Part shown: in pieces, positions 25,766 through 36,444 of the stretch
How positions within the stretch are numbered: the first letter of the stretch is position 1
Layout: every line of letters begins with the position of its first letter
Assembly (NCBI GenBank): GCA_000934455.1
Contig: KN889890.1
Coordinates: 3,221-64,070 of the forward strand
DNA from: Apostichopus parvimensis
Lineage: Eukaryota; Echinodermata; Holothuroidea; Aspidochirotida; Stichopodidae
Reading direction: 5' to 3'
DNA: 60,850 bases
Position numbers and translations under genes: made by a program
Notes under the pieces: model-generated
What the model saw: only the letters and a program-made list of their open reading frames with translations
What the model was told of the DNA's origin: nothing
Databases searched by the model: none

Positions 25766-26013
25766 AGGTATGCTGTATTAGCCCCAAATATGCTAGATAT
25801 TCAAATATGGTCACCTTTAGTCAAAATTCTTAAACTGTTTTTATTACAACCTTCGAGGAAAGTTTCCTCACTGGGACTCAGTCATCTTGTGTGTTCCTTA
25901 AAAATTGTCTGAGACCAATTTAGAGAGTAAAGACCTCCAGGAAAGTACTTTTTGAAAACTTCTAGCAATTATAGCGTGCTACTATGATAATTTGTGGCCT
26001 ATACTGACTACCT
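25766..26013. mobile_element. TTAA-flanked MITE, second family, 248 bp
   Basis: The left end reads AGGTATGCTGTATTAGCC and the right end, reverse-complemented, reads AGGTAGTCAGTATAGGCC. Inverted similarity extends through CAAATATGCTAG against CAAATTATCATAG. TTAA lies immediately outside both ends (25762-25765 and 26014-26017). TTAA duplications are typical of piggyBac and Kolobok elements. The AGG-type terminus resembles the family at 33.6 kb and differs from the C-rich termini usual for piggyBac. No coding capacity. Confidence 0.7.
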
Positions 26014-26017
26014 TTAA

Positions 26018-27046
26018 AGGGGTATTTCTCGTCCAGTTAACATCTTATCTATGGTCAAAAGTAAGCCATCATGTACAATCTTCCAAGTTTCACTGTATAA
26101 AGATAATTGCTACATTAGATTGGTACCAAGCCTGACATCAAGGACCCCATGACTCCTATCTGGTGAAGGAGTGACCACAAAACAACCAAGGTTAATTTCC
26201 ATCACTACCATAGTTTTCAAAATATATATATATCTGTCAAACTGCATACACAATGAAACCCAATTCATAGATATTGATGTTGAGTTGTACATACATTTTC
26301 ATGTGTGTTCATTTATTACAAACCGATGATTAATTATTATTCATCAAATACCAACATCTGTAGATCATATAAATATTCAACGCAATTAAGTTTATAACTA
26401 TCTGATTATTATAGTTATAACCAACTGCGTGCTAACTGCATGTATGTACCGCATATGTCACAGCTCACTGTGCAGTAATACTGTATGTGTGTAAGAATAC
26501 TCTTTGCAACTGATACCATTACTAATTCAGTGCATGTGGTTACCATAGCAACAGTTCAGTGTGGCATTTACTTTGTGTTGCACATAAATAGTATAGACTG
26601 CATTAAGAAATGGGTACAAATATATCTAAAAGTATACACTTGTGCTATAACAAAAAAATAATGAAAAGTAAATTAAAAAAACAGAAGAACTTCAAATAGA
26701 TTATTGCTTTTATTTACCAAACAAAGAGGCTTAATTATCAGCTACAATGCTCTTTGGATCATCACAAACACTCTAATGTATTTAAGAGTTTAAGTGAAAT
26801 GTGGCAACTATAGATGTTATACTGCATGTTTAAAATCCCATTAAAATGTTTTCTGAGTTAAGTGGTATTCAAAACTGTCTTTATTTTCTGCAAACAAAAC
26901 CTACAAAAAAATCTTGCTTTCCTGCTTCTGAAGCATTCTACAATTACTTTGCCATATTTTATCCCAAGAATATAAATAACCCCTGACACAAAATTTGTTT
27001 TGGATAGATGATAAACTTTTGTTTTTTACAGCAGGCTGCAAGAAGT
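26018..27046. other. Non-coding stretch
   Basis: AT-rich, no gene seen apart from the X-box-like site listed separately. Confidence 0.45.
26539..26552. promoter_or_regulatory. X-box-like RFX site
   Basis: GTTACCATAGCAAC is an imperfect palindrome that matches the RFX X-box consensus (two GTTRCC-type half-sites back to back with one or two mismatches). RFX factors bind such sites upstream of ciliary genes. No gene is recognisable nearby, so this is only a sequence match. Confidence 0.25.
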
Positions 27047-27281
27047 GGAGTGTTAGCTCAGTGGTTAACGCCGGTGCCTTCCAATCATAAGGTCCCCAGT
27101 TCGAGTCACTCCAATGATTAATGTATGTCGTCCAGTTACAGAGTTGTTGACAATTGACAATTCATAATCATGGACGTTAAATATGAATCTAAGAGACTGA
27201 CTTCGGTCAGCTTGAGGCTTTGATAAGCCAATGAGGCTTCTTCGCGAGTTCCTGCTTGCAGGAGGATCTAAAATGCATACA
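27047..27281 (+). mobile_element. tRNA-derived SINE, copy 1
   Basis: The first about 70 nt can fold like a tRNA. GGAGTG at 27047-27052 pairs with CACTCC at its 3' end. An A box (TAGCTCAGTGGTTAACGC) and a B box (AGTTCGAGTCAC) are correctly placed, and CCTT/AAGG forms an anticodon-type stem. The body then carries perfect hairpins: CTGAC-TTCG-GTCAG (27197-27210), GGCTT-TGAT-AAGCC (27216-27229) and CCTGC-TT-GCAGG. It ends in a short ATGCATACATAC-type tail. By eye it differs from the copy at 38.6 kb at about 14 positions over 235 bp. RNA polymerase III transcription is inferred from the boxes. Confidence 0.9.
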
Positions 27282-28935
27282 TACACCCATACAAAAACAC
27301 AGCCAAATACTGGGAAATGTGGATTTGTGTGTGTGTGGCAAAAGCTGCCAATAATAATTTCAGTCAGATCTTTGAGATACAATCATATTCTATTTTTTCT
27401 GCTATTTTCAATAATTCGAGTTTTCATAAATGATTAATTTTAACACAGAATTTCAGCAAATATAGCAATAGTTGAGCATTGGACATGCACCTACCTATTT
27501 ACTGCAACAAGACTGATAAATTTGTAAGATATAGTTATTTATGTTTGGTATTATTCTCCTTACTAACATTAGGGTATCAAAGGATGAAATGCAACAACAG
27601 AAACAAATTATAGTAATTGGGAACTAATGGGATAACTTATCCACTCCTTCCGATCCCCAGATTTGCTAAGAACCAAATCGAAAAAGCAATTCGTTACTGC
27701 CAAGAGACCAAGAAAAATATCACAATGCCGCAGCTAAGTGCTGACAAGGCTCCCCTTTGCCTTCCCCACTCCCCCCTCATCCGCACCCCATCTGATGTCT
27801 GGCAGGGTTACGATCCCTTGTCAGCCACCTGCACCCCCTCCCACCCCTCCCACAAACAGAAATGGGATTCAATGTTACTGTAAAAGGGGAAAAACAATCC
27901 GCATAATTACACCGTTAACTCTATGCATTTTCGATCATAGAAGACTTCGAATCATTTTGTTTGTATGCAGGTGCCATACTAAGCAGCTGAACCTTATACG
28001 GTCTTTTTGTAGACTGTGTGGTTTAGCCACTTTAACAGATGATCTTAAACATTAATTATGAATGTGTATCTTAAGTTCTAAACGTTCAAATTTAAATACC
28101 CCCCCCCCCCAAAAAAAACAGCATCTTGCCAAAATGTCAGTTTTGATGTTCTGACATGTTTCAAAGTGAATGTTTGTTTAAAAGACACATCCTTAAACAT
28201 ATTCTCTGCACCATTGCTGTACATTCTCTAATGTTAACAAACTTTTAAGCGAAATTCCACCCGGCAAATATTACTGTGCTTAATAAACACCGTGGCTTGA
28301 TCAGTGACAAGACATACGTTGTCTACACTTCCTGGTAGATAAATCTTGTGTGATGAGTTCACACGATGTGACTGCCGTTGTTTTGTTTTGTTCGGGGGGA
28401 AATGAACCATCCAAATAAAAAACAATCCCTGGTACTTTCTCGTACTTTAAGAGAGGTTCATAAACTCTAATTAATTGATCTAGCAGTCTTTGTTTATTAA
28501 GGATTTTACTTGCTTGCAGCTTTATTCATGGGAAAAAGATAATGTAAAGGCAATAAACTGCTAAGTAAATTACTCTCTGAAGGATTGAAAAGCAGTGATA
28601 GGGTAGAATAGCCTTTACATCCAAAAGAACAGATACTTTCTACATCACTAGTGAAGCATTTCTTTGGCTGAGTTAGTGTTATTTCTTTCCCCTCCCCCCT
28701 CCCCCGGCCCCCTGACACACCATGGTATAAAACCTGTGGTAACATGTGAACAATTTGTTTTCACTCATATACAAAACATGATACAATTAGCAAGTTGGAA
28801 AATGATATTAAAACCTTTAATTATGGAATTAAGCGAAGAGGAACAATGCATGGATGGAATTTAAGACTACAATAAATTACAAGATTGAATTCATATTTCA
28901 AGTAGATCAAACTTAAAGATTCAAGTTTAAAAAGC
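27282..28935. other. Non-coding stretch
   Basis: No gene recognised. C-rich patches at 27760-27850 and 28690-28715, and a run of 10 C followed by A8 near 28090. Confidence 0.45.
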
Positions 28936-28959
28936 ACATGCAAAGAGGCTATCCCCCTC

Positions 28960-29475
28960 ATACAGAACTTATCAAAATGCACATAGGCCTTCACTCCAAG
29001 TGGTATCCCTTCCTAAGCTCTATAGTTCCTCCTACTTCCCTCATCCTCCCCATACCCTTTCCTTACTGCATCCATTTGCCCCCACCCAACACCTCCCTCA
29101 ATCTCACCATGCACTCCTCCGTTTTCACTCAGCTTAACTTTTCCACTTTACTTCACATCTCCCTCCCATCTCCCTCCCCCTCTCCCTCACTCCTTTCCTC
29201 CATCACACTCTACCTTCTCCCTCCCTCCTCCCACCACCCCTCTGCCACTCCCTCCCTCCACCACTCCCTCCACTACTCCCTCCCTTCACTACTCCCTCCC
29301 TCCCTCCTCCCTACTCCCTCTTTTCTCCTTCCACCCCTCCCTCCCTCCCTCCCTCCTCCCTCCCTCCTCCTTCAACTCATCCACCACTCCCTCCCTCTCT
29401 ATATCCATTCATCTGGCTTTGTTCCCATGTATCCTTCCTTCCTTCTCTCTCCTCTCCTCTCCTCCTCCCAAATAT
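28960..29475 (+). repeat. Pyrimidine tract
   Basis: For about 500 bp the plus strand is dominated by C and T, with CCCTCC, CTCCCT and CCACTCCC motifs repeated imperfectly (densest at 29160-29400). G is nearly absent. The resulting 182-codon open frame is proline-, serine- and leucine-rich and is explained by composition. The tract is a candidate for triplex DNA or a transcription-strand-biased region. Confidence 0.75.
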
Positions 29476-30188
29476 CTTTTACGTGACCTCCCCTACTTAA
29501 CAGAAGCTACTCTCATCAGGTATTCAATTCTTTCATATTAAGTGCATTTACCAATCTAGCAGGGTACCCCATGCACTTAATGTCAACACTTGTTAATTGG
29601 ACAACCTATTTCCAAAAGTAACACACATGTTTCTGGAAACTTTCTTAACCATGGTTGTAAGTACAGAGCTGAGTTACAACTTACAAGGTCAAAATTTAGT
29701 CTTTTACTTGATTGAATTAAATTCCACAGAGGAAAAATTGATGCTTGACCTGACAAGTCGTCATAGAAAATTCAGATCTTTGAATTTCATATCTCTACTG
29801 ATTAAAGCATGGTCAAGCTGAAGATGTAACATATTGACATATGCCACCAGACCCAATTATTAAAGTATTGAAGGAATTAATTCACTGAACTCTGTTCAAT
29901 TACATCAATTATGCTTCAGGCTGAGCTAAATTTCAGTTACACGTACATATCAAAAACATGTAAACACTGACCAGTGACCATGGTTAAAAGCAATATTCAG
30001 GTCTATTTCAAGTTGCTTTCGCCGGAGACACAAACCCTATAACATCATGATATTGGTCTAAGTGATAGAGATAAACGTCATCAAGATCTTACTTCCCCGA
30101 GCAGTTAGGAAAAATCTTGTGCCTTTCAGGAGAGGAGAAATGCTAGTTCAATTGTCATGTCTGGGAGCAGCTGTCCTTTTGTACATCT
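29476..30188. other. Non-coding stretch
   Basis: No gene seen. Confidence 0.45.
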
Positions 30189-30287
30189 GTGATGTCATTG
30201 TGATGTCATAGTGATGTCATAGTGATGTCAAAGTGATGTCATAGTGATGTCATAGTGATGTCATAGTGATGTCATAGTGATGTCATA
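30189..30287 (+). repeat. 11-bp tandem repeat, nine copies, CRE-like
   Basis: The unit GTGATGTCATA is repeated nine times without interruption. Unit 1 ends in TT and unit 4 has AAA in place of ATA; the other seven are identical. Each unit contains TGATGTCA, which differs by one base from the CREB/ATF site TGACGTCA (C to T at the CpG). The 11-bp period places every site on nearly the same face of the DNA helix. Regulatory function is speculative. Confidence 0.95.
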
Positions 30288-31904
30288 GTGCCACTAGGAT
30301 CTGAAACCTATTATTAAGATTGTTAAGAGATTCGATATGTTTAGATTCAGCATGTGAAAAATTCATCTTTTCTTTCTTTTTTAAGCAAAGAATGGGGTAG
30401 GGTAAAAACTTCTCATCATTAGTAACTACATTGTTACCCTTGATAAACCTAAAGTACCACATATACTACCTCTTTAAGCTTGGCACTAAAAATCACTTTA
30501 AAGCAGTTAGCTGACCCACATACCTCTGCGGCAAAGTCCTTTGATTTGGGATCTGGTAAAAGCTTGCCGTGGTATAAAGGAAGGCTAACTTAAATAGTAG
30601 CTTTATAATCAATAGAGGATGTAGGAGAATGCTGGCAAACTTGTCAACAACACAATGTTGTGCAAATCTCTCTATTTGTTTTATCATTTTGGCTCATTTT
30701 CATCTATATTATCATATATATTTTCATATATATTTTCATATTCAACTATATATTTCTTAAATTTATACAAAAATCATTGCTTCCACAAAAATATTTTGTT
30801 TGGAGAACAATGAGTGACAAATTGATCGAACACTTATAACTCTACGTAGACAAAAAACAAAACTAGTTTCCTGTCCTCACATATTGCCATGGGAACAAAT
30901 ATCTTGCATAATTTATAAGCACTGTATCAACTGAGAAACCATCCATGGTCAAACCTCCCCCCAAAAAAAAAAAAGCAAATGTTTTTTTTCAACACACCAA
31001 TGGATATTAATTAGTTAATTATCTCCTTTGTTTCATTCTTGTGTCCTCCTTTTCTTTCTTTTTTCTTGGAAATGCAGCGACCAGTTTGCAAACACAACCA
31101 CCATATGTCTCCTTCCTACATAACAAACATTTTCTCTCCCAAATGAGACTTTCACTGAAACAGGGAACTGAAACAACTTGATATGCAAAATTGTTGTAGC
31201 ACAGATAAATACCAGACCAGATAAGATCCCCAAATGAAAACAACTCTCCACACAATGGTGGTGATGAGTCATCAACTAAACAATTAGTCAGGGCCAGTTC
31301 AGTTTATCTATGACTCAAAGGGAGTTCCATTGTTTACCTGGGTGTCCTTGTCTGCAATATTTGCTGGCATATTTCGGTGATACGACCTGTATCTCTTCCA
31401 GCTCTTCCACTTCATGGTCATACCATAAACACAATAGAATCAATAACATATAGTAAATTAAGAATGAATGTGTCCATGTGACAAAAATTCTGAACAATGG
31501 CCATATAATTCCACGTACGTTGCAAAATAATGCCACGTGTGACGGAATAATTACGTGAATTCATTTTAAAAGGTAGAATATGTTTACGGAAAGTTTAAAA
31601 AATTCGAAAGCAAAGAAAAAAACATTTCAAGGAACTATAAAGAGTGAGTGGGTATAAAATTTCCTCATCGAAAGCAATACAATTTGAGAAATGGAGGAAA
31701 TTCCTTATAATCCAGATATTCCTTCCGTTAATATATTATTAATCGGATATAATTGTCTAGTTTTGTTTGTATTTTTTATTTTGATTTAGTGTAAATCATT
31801 AATCATTCTTGATGTTTGTTGCTAAATGTGCTGGTGGTTTTTAATTCTATAGTGGTTGTTACTTTTATGTTCATCTTGATTAATCAATATATACGTCTTT
31901 ACCA
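30288..31904. other. Non-coding stretch
   Basis: No gene recognised. A small repeat of TATCATATATATTTTCATATA lies at about 30708-30750. Confidence 0.45.
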
Positions 31905-32350
31905 TGCAAAATACTTCATCGTCTCTCCCTTACAAATTCCTAACCGGACAGCACTGCTATTTTTTCCTACCCTCCAACACCCTTACCCTTTCAAACTAGA
32001 ACCCTCCCTCCCCCCTGGAACTTAATAACTATATTATATCACAATGACATATGTACACTTTCTGGTTATATGCCCATGTAGCTTCCAAACAAAACCAACA
32101 TAATATTTCTCAATAACCTGCTTTCTCATGTCTTTATAATGATTCATTTCACATGTTTCCCCTGCACATATTTCTCACCACACGGCACTGATATTTATCC
32201 TACCCACCCTATCCCATACTCTACCCCATATCCTTCCCAATCCATCCCCCCCCCCTCCTCCCCCATTTTCTAATAACTATATCACTTACTGGTTATGCAG
32301 TTTGGAGCAAGCCTCCAAACATAACACAACACACGACCCTTTCTCAATTC
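31905..32350 (+). repeat. Tandem duplication, about 248-bp unit, two diverged copies
   Basis: Shared landmarks in order are ACGGCACTG or ACAGCACTG, TATTT-TCCTACCC, ACCCT, a C-rich block, TAATAACTATAT (32023 and 32271), CTGGTTAT, CTTCCAAAC or CCTCCAAAC, and TTTCTCAAT. The copies are clearly diverged with several indels. Confidence 0.65.
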
Positions 32351-32352
32351 AG

Positions 32353-32433
32353 GTAATGGCGTCGTCAGCATTTTTATAGAACGCTCCCCGGATCTACGAC
32401 GGCTTGAATTGAAATATATCGAAGAATTGACCA
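32353..32433 (+). CDS. Candidate internal exon, unrecognised
   Basis: A pyrimidine-rich acceptor (CCTTTCTCAATTCAG) ends at 32352 and a strong donor (CCA|GTAAGT) begins at 32434. The 81 nt between them are open in the frame that begins two bases before a codon boundary and would encode 26 whole residues, starting NGVVSIFIERSPDLRR. The frame stays open to a TGA at about 32500. Eighty-one is a multiple of three, as expected of a symmetric internal exon. The segment is richer in GC and CpG than its surroundings. I recognise no family, the opposite strand is also open, and the acceptor sits at the edge of a local duplication, so this may be chance. Confidence 0.22.
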
Positions 32434-32502
32434 GTAAGTTATTACAAATTCTCACCCCCACGGATCCCTTATCAGGAAATGAACCAATGTTACGGAACAA
32501 GT

Positions 32503-33494
32503 GAAAACATTACCATTCCCCCTCGGACCCATCAAATCTATATGGACAGCTCGAAAAATCAGGCCAGTGTGAGACGTCGCTCGAAGGGGACGAATTTTAA
32601 CTACGGTCTGCTCCGATCTCTATAAAATCATCTGTTGGATTGACAGTGAATCACGATGACATTTTCATTCCAGGTTGATTCTTATCGCTTATTAAACCTT
32701 TGTCACCAGCTGTCAAGATACCTGAGGATGGTTTTGCATCTTAAAATTGACGAGCGTAAAGTCGCTGATCTACAGGTGTAAGGTAAAAAAAAAAAATCTA
32801 CGCCAAATCAAAACAGTGATCGGTACCAATAAGGTTTAGTGTATTTTTTTTTCTTTTATTTGAATCTCATTTTCTTGGGAAAGTAAAAGTGAAAAGTGAA
32901 GAGATGTTTTCTAATAGATGGATGGAGTGTCATACATTTAAGTACTGTATAAAAAACTTTGCAATGATGGTTAAATTGTCTGTGAGCTAACCTACGTTAT
33001 ATGCAGTCATTAAGCCACGTTCCAAAAAGAGCCTAGAATAATTACCCTACAGGGCAATTTCTTGAAAGAAAAATAGGCCTAATCTTGTAAATTCTGATAA
33101 AAAAAAAAAAAATCCCTAATGTTCTGGTTTTACATACAATTCAATACAAACTGTGACTTTAAAGTTAAGCCACGGTCATTAAGTTATAAAATCAACAAGT
33201 TCCCTGTGCTTATCAAAATACTGACAATAAATCAAAACATACAATAGTAGTCTGCCTGTATAGGTAGGTGTACTACATCCCTCTCAAATCCATCAAAAAT
33301 GAAACCATATTTCGCCAGGTGCGGAATTAATTCGGCGCTTTATCTGAAACCGAAACCTACTTTGAAATTATAGAAATTAATAAAAAACAATGTGTCAAGT
33401 TAAGCAACTTTCTCTGATAGCACAAAAAGGTAAAACTCACTGTGTTTTTATCAAAACACTTATAAAATATGCATAACTAAGCATTATGTAATAA
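32503..33494. other. Non-coding stretch
   Basis: No gene seen. The first 140 bp are richer in CpG than the rest. Confidence 0.4.
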
Positions 33495-34382
33495 ATCCCC
33501 AAGATAATTTTCCCATTTATAGAGTGCCATCCTGTTTTTAGCTGGGAAGTTGTGCAAATTTCATTTCAGAAAATAAAAGGAATTTGGGGTATTCTTTCTT
33601 TAATAGTACTAAAGAATAGGTAGTCTTAAAGGGTGTGAAGACTCGCGCAAAAAGAAACATCTAATGCTGGTAATCTGACCAAGTTTCGAATGAGATGTAA
33701 CAGAAGTGTTAGACACCACCATTGATCCCAGAAAATACACACACAGCTTGCTACTGTCGGTAATTAGACACTAGTGTACAAACAGTACATACAGCTACGG
33801 TCAATACCCACAGCACAGTGTACAGACGATACAGGGATGGACATCTCAGGTCCAGCTAAAGATAACAAGGTATCACGTTTCATTACTGTCTGCATTTTGT
33901 AGCGACACGAACAAACAACAGAAAATTAACTTTTTCAGATGGCCGCACGCGGTTTGGGGCGAGTCTTCAAGGCCTTTCAGATCACTGACAGTCATAATTC
34001 GATTCTAGATCTAGCAGATCAGTAAACCAAACTTAAAATTTGCCTCAAGAGTATATATCAAGCAAGTACAAGGTGTTTGCTTTAAATAATTCACATCCTG
34101 AAATAAATCTGAAGATATTTTTTTTTTTTCATTTCATACAGTCCCATCCTGTTTTAAGTTGGAAAGTTATGCAAATATCATTTCAGAAAGTAAAGGTATT
34201 TAGGGTATTTTTTTGTTTTATTATTATTATTATTATCATTCAAGCAAAGAATAGGTAGTCTTAAGATCACTGACAATAATATTCGATTCCAGATCAGTAA
34301 ACCAAACTTTAAAATTTCCCTCAGACTATCAATCAAATACAAAGTATTGCTTAGAATAATATTCACATCCTGAATCAAATGC
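33495..34382 (+). repeat. Tandem segmental duplication with one copy interrupted by a MITE
   Basis: Copy A runs from about 33495 to 34110 and copy B from about 34111 to 34382. Both contain CATCCTGTTTT, GGAAAGTT or GGGAAGTT, ATCATTTCAGAAA, AGAATAGGTAGTCTTAA, GATCACTGACA, GATCAGTAAACCAAACTT and CACATCCTGAA in the same order. Copy A is longer only because a 346-bp MITE sits at its TTAA. Copy B holds the uninterrupted site at 34261-34264 and has a private TTA microsatellite just before it. Confidence 0.9.
33630..33975 (+). mobile_element. TTAA-flanked MITE, first family, copy 1 (346 bp)
   Basis: The left end is AGGGTGTGAAGACTCGCGC and the right end, reverse-complemented, is AGGCCTTGAAGACTCGCCC. 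The left flank is TTAA (33626-33629). The right flank is TTCA (33976-33979), one substitution away. Comparison with the empty site in the adjacent duplicate (34261-34264) shows that exactly one TTAA existed before insertion. The element carries no transposase and must have moved in trans. Candidate superfamilies are Kolobok or piggyBac, both TTAA-specific; the AGG terminus argues against typical piggyBac. Confidence 0.9.
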
Positions 34383-36269
34383 AAACCAGGATGTGTCTGA
34401 ACAAACCGATACAAAAGTAAAAACAATGAATATATATAGTAAATATTGGAAAAAAAATCACTCTCTGAAACCAACCGTACCATACCGTACTATAACGAAA
34501 CTATAACGAAAGCTCGTCAGCTCTTTAATTAACACAGAAAGGAAATCTGCAAAAAATGTGGTAAAATCTGATGGGTCAAGCACTGGAACTGCAACCCCTG
34601 GATATAGCCACAGCTGGTTTTAAATGTTTCCCCGCCCCCCCCCCTTTTTCAATCCATTTTTATTAATGATTTTAACACTTTTTAACTACATCCTACCACC
34701 AGTGTCTTCTACCATATAGTGAATGATTGACCCCTTCCTACTCTTTTCTCTCTCCACCTGCACCAGGCTAAGAATTTCATAATTTCGGATACCTCCAAAT
34801 GCCAGTGCCCCTTTTTTTCTTTCTTTCTTTACAAAGGGGCAAAATCCACTGACAAGATAGCCAGTATTAAAGTAGCCTGAATTTCGAGGCCTAGCTGCAT
34901 GATTACCCGGCCTTGTCCCTTTGTCCAATAAATTCTGCACAATCCCCACCTGCCCTAAAGATTCCGACACGACATTATTCTCATATCCTTCCTCCTGAGG
35001 CCACCGATAGCTTCCTATTCCAATTTCATTACAATATCTCATCTTGGCCTTTCCTTTCAAAATATTCTCAATCTGCACACAAAGCTACAAATGCCCAAGT
35101 CACTTAAACCACAAACCCAACCATCACACTGTCCACTTCAGAGACTTCCACCAAACTTCTCGGTCCCCATTCCCTATCCACCCCCCTCCCCCTCCGCTCC
35201 ATTATCCATCTCTATTCAACCCACATCGTCCATAAGATGCCCCTTCTCAAGGCTCCACACCCTTGCTCATATCTCCTCTCATCCCCTTATGACCTTCATC
35301 CCTCAACTATACCACCCATGCATTAATTCCTCTTCTCCCCTATGACACCCAATTCTGATAGCACAAAGTAAAACTGTGACATCAATGGTTTTAAACACCG
35401 AGAACATACAGTAGTAAAACAAAGAAAACCAGGACTGTACAATCGCAAATTAGGGAACTCCCTTTGTCCCACTGAAACAGAAACTTTCCAGCGGTGACAT
35501 GACTCACTTTGAAATTTAATAAAAAAAACTCAGACATTTTTCGTTCAAAATCAGACATGTTTATGTAACCAGACTGCCATTTAAAGAGATTCATGAATAT
35601 TACTGGATTCCATGTTGTTTTAACCGTTTTCAACCGTCTCTCTCGTCCTCCTTAATTTAACCTGAACCTCAGACGGTTATAGGTCCCAGAGTGAGTGTCT
35701 TTGTCCACTTTGTATCTTGCAGCTGGCATTACAGTGAATTAACACGAAAATGATTAGAGTTGTAAATTGCACAAACATTGTCTACAACTTTGTCTTACTC
35801 CGTCGTGGAGTGGAAGTTTCGCCGTTAGCTGTAAATTAGACCGTGGTACGAGTCGCCGGGGGGGATATAACGGAGAGACGAACAGGAGGATAATTGGAAG
35901 TGGTACGTACGTTGATCCTTGTGGAAAATTTTAACGGAAACTAATGTGTGTAACTTCGTACTGTTTTTTGATACCGTCATGAAAGGACGTTACATGTATG
36001 AAGTCAGTATTTAAACAGAAAACAGAAGAGTAAAATTAATCGCAAGAACGAGAAATTTGCAAACGGTACAATGGATCGAATCCAATATACTGTCCAGTAC
36101 TATATATATAAAACACTTCACAATAAATATTCATGACCCAGGTATTGGTGAATGATATACTGTGAAAGGTTACTTGAATGTACATATATATGCGAGCTGA
36201 CACACGTGTAGCATCAATACCATCCAACAAATGAAAAAACATTGATCTTTATGAAAAAATACATGAACT
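34383..36269. other. Mostly non-coding stretch
   Basis: Apart from the doubtful minus-strand frame, I see no gene. The plus strand at 34910-35340 is G-poor and C-rich. CpG content rises at about 35780-35900. Confidence 0.4.
34686..35042 (-). CDS. Unrecognised open reading frame, doubtful
   Basis: Starting from the ATG at 35042 this frame runs about 118 codons on the minus strand to a stop at 34686 and is not interrupted by gaps or simple repeats. It reads charged and mixed residues (for example KMRYCNEIGIGSYRWP near the start and REKSRKGSIIHYMVED near the end). No signal peptide, domain or motif is recognised. The plus strand here is G-poor and C-rich, which lowers stop frequency on the minus strand, so the length may be compositional. 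No promoter or splice context was identified. Confidence 0.15.
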   Translation of the reverse strand: MRYCNEIGIGSYRWPQEEGYENNVVSESLGQVGIVQNLLDKGTRPGNHAARPRNSGYFNTGYLVSGFCPFVKKERKKGALAFGGIRNYEILSLVQVEREKSRKGSIIHYMVEDTGGRM

Positions 36270-36444
36270 NNNNNNNNNNNNNNNNNNNNNNNNNNNNNNN
36301 NNNNNNNNNNNNNNNNNNNNNNNNNNNNNNNNNNNNNNNNNNNNNNNNNNNNNNNNNNNNNNNNNNNNNNNNNNNNNNNNNNNNNNNNNNNNNNNNNNNN
36401 NNNNNNNNNNNNNNNNNNNNNNNNNNNNNNNNNNNNNNNNNNNN
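36270..36444. other. Assembly gap, 175 N
   Basis: Unresolved bases. Open frames that appear to cross it are artefacts. Confidence 0.99.

Noticed and set aside
27047-27116. Functional tRNA gene
   Set aside because: The fold is tRNA-like, but the anticodon loop is irregular, and a second copy with the same non-tRNA body occurs at 38.6 kb, so it is a SINE.
28938-29486. 182-codon open frame on the plus strand
   Set aside because: It coincides with the pyrimidine tract; the product is almost only Pro, Ser and Leu, and the lack of stops follows from the absence of G and scarcity of A.
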